A program made the position numbers and the translations under genes. From Gammaproteobacteria bacterium (GTDB lineage Bacteria > Pseudomonadota > Gammaproteobacteria > Eutrophobiales > Eutrophobiaceae), in contig QNEM01000152.1 of NCBI GenBank assembly GCA_003645215.1, positions 1 to 5,239 on the forward strand: 5,239 bases of DNA, given 5' to 3'. The notes below the pieces were generated by a model. It saw only the letters and a list, made by a program, of their open reading frames with translations, was not told the DNA's origin and did no database searches. Shown here in pieces: positions 5,239-5,239 of the stretch (within the stretch, counting starts at the first letter, position 1; each line of letters opens with the position of its first letter).

Positions 5239-5239
5239 C

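Overview
The window looks like a chromosomal housekeeping locus of a gammaproteobacterium outside the enteric group. The evidence is the gene order rpsF-rpsR-(DUF2232 membrane protein)-rplI-dnaB-alr, the close similarity of S18, L9, DnaB and Alr to gammaproteobacterial forms, and the absence of the priB gene that enterics carry between rpsF and rpsR. The genus cannot be told from this sequence. No rRNA, tRNA, CRISPR array, insertion sequence or phage gene was seen.

Minus strand, read right to left (about 4272 down to 1): a sigma70-type promoter (4244-4272) with a GC-rich discriminator drives a roughly 75-nt leader. After it come rpsF (ribosomal protein S6), rpsR (S18), a DUF2232 multi-spanning membrane protein, rplI (L9), dnaB (replicative helicase) and the first 105 codons of alr (alanine racemase), which runs off the left edge. 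No convincing intrinsic terminator interrupts the series, so it may be one transcription unit. It would link small- and large-subunit ribosomal proteins, the replication fork helicase and D-alanine supply for the cell wall. dnaB and alr overlap by 4 nt, and alr's strong Shine-Dalgarno lies within the last codons of dnaB.

The most unusual feature is at the end of rpsF. The gene carries a long Ala/Glu-rich tail with an in-frame hexanucleotide repeat and then hits TAA. The same frame stays open for exactly 42 more codons. These codons encode an acidic, roughly 12-residue imperfect repeat that ends in TGA-TAG, 4 nt before the rpsR start codon. This looks like an S6 tail recently cut by one nonsense change, or one that is read through.

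Right part (4269-5239): a doubtful 61-codon ORF lies upstream of rpsF. Divergent from it is a plus-strand gene for a class I SAM methyltransferase-like protein whose glycine-rich motif I is replaced by an atypical sequence. At the right edge a possible C-terminal gene fragment lies on the minus strand, convergent with the methyltransferase.
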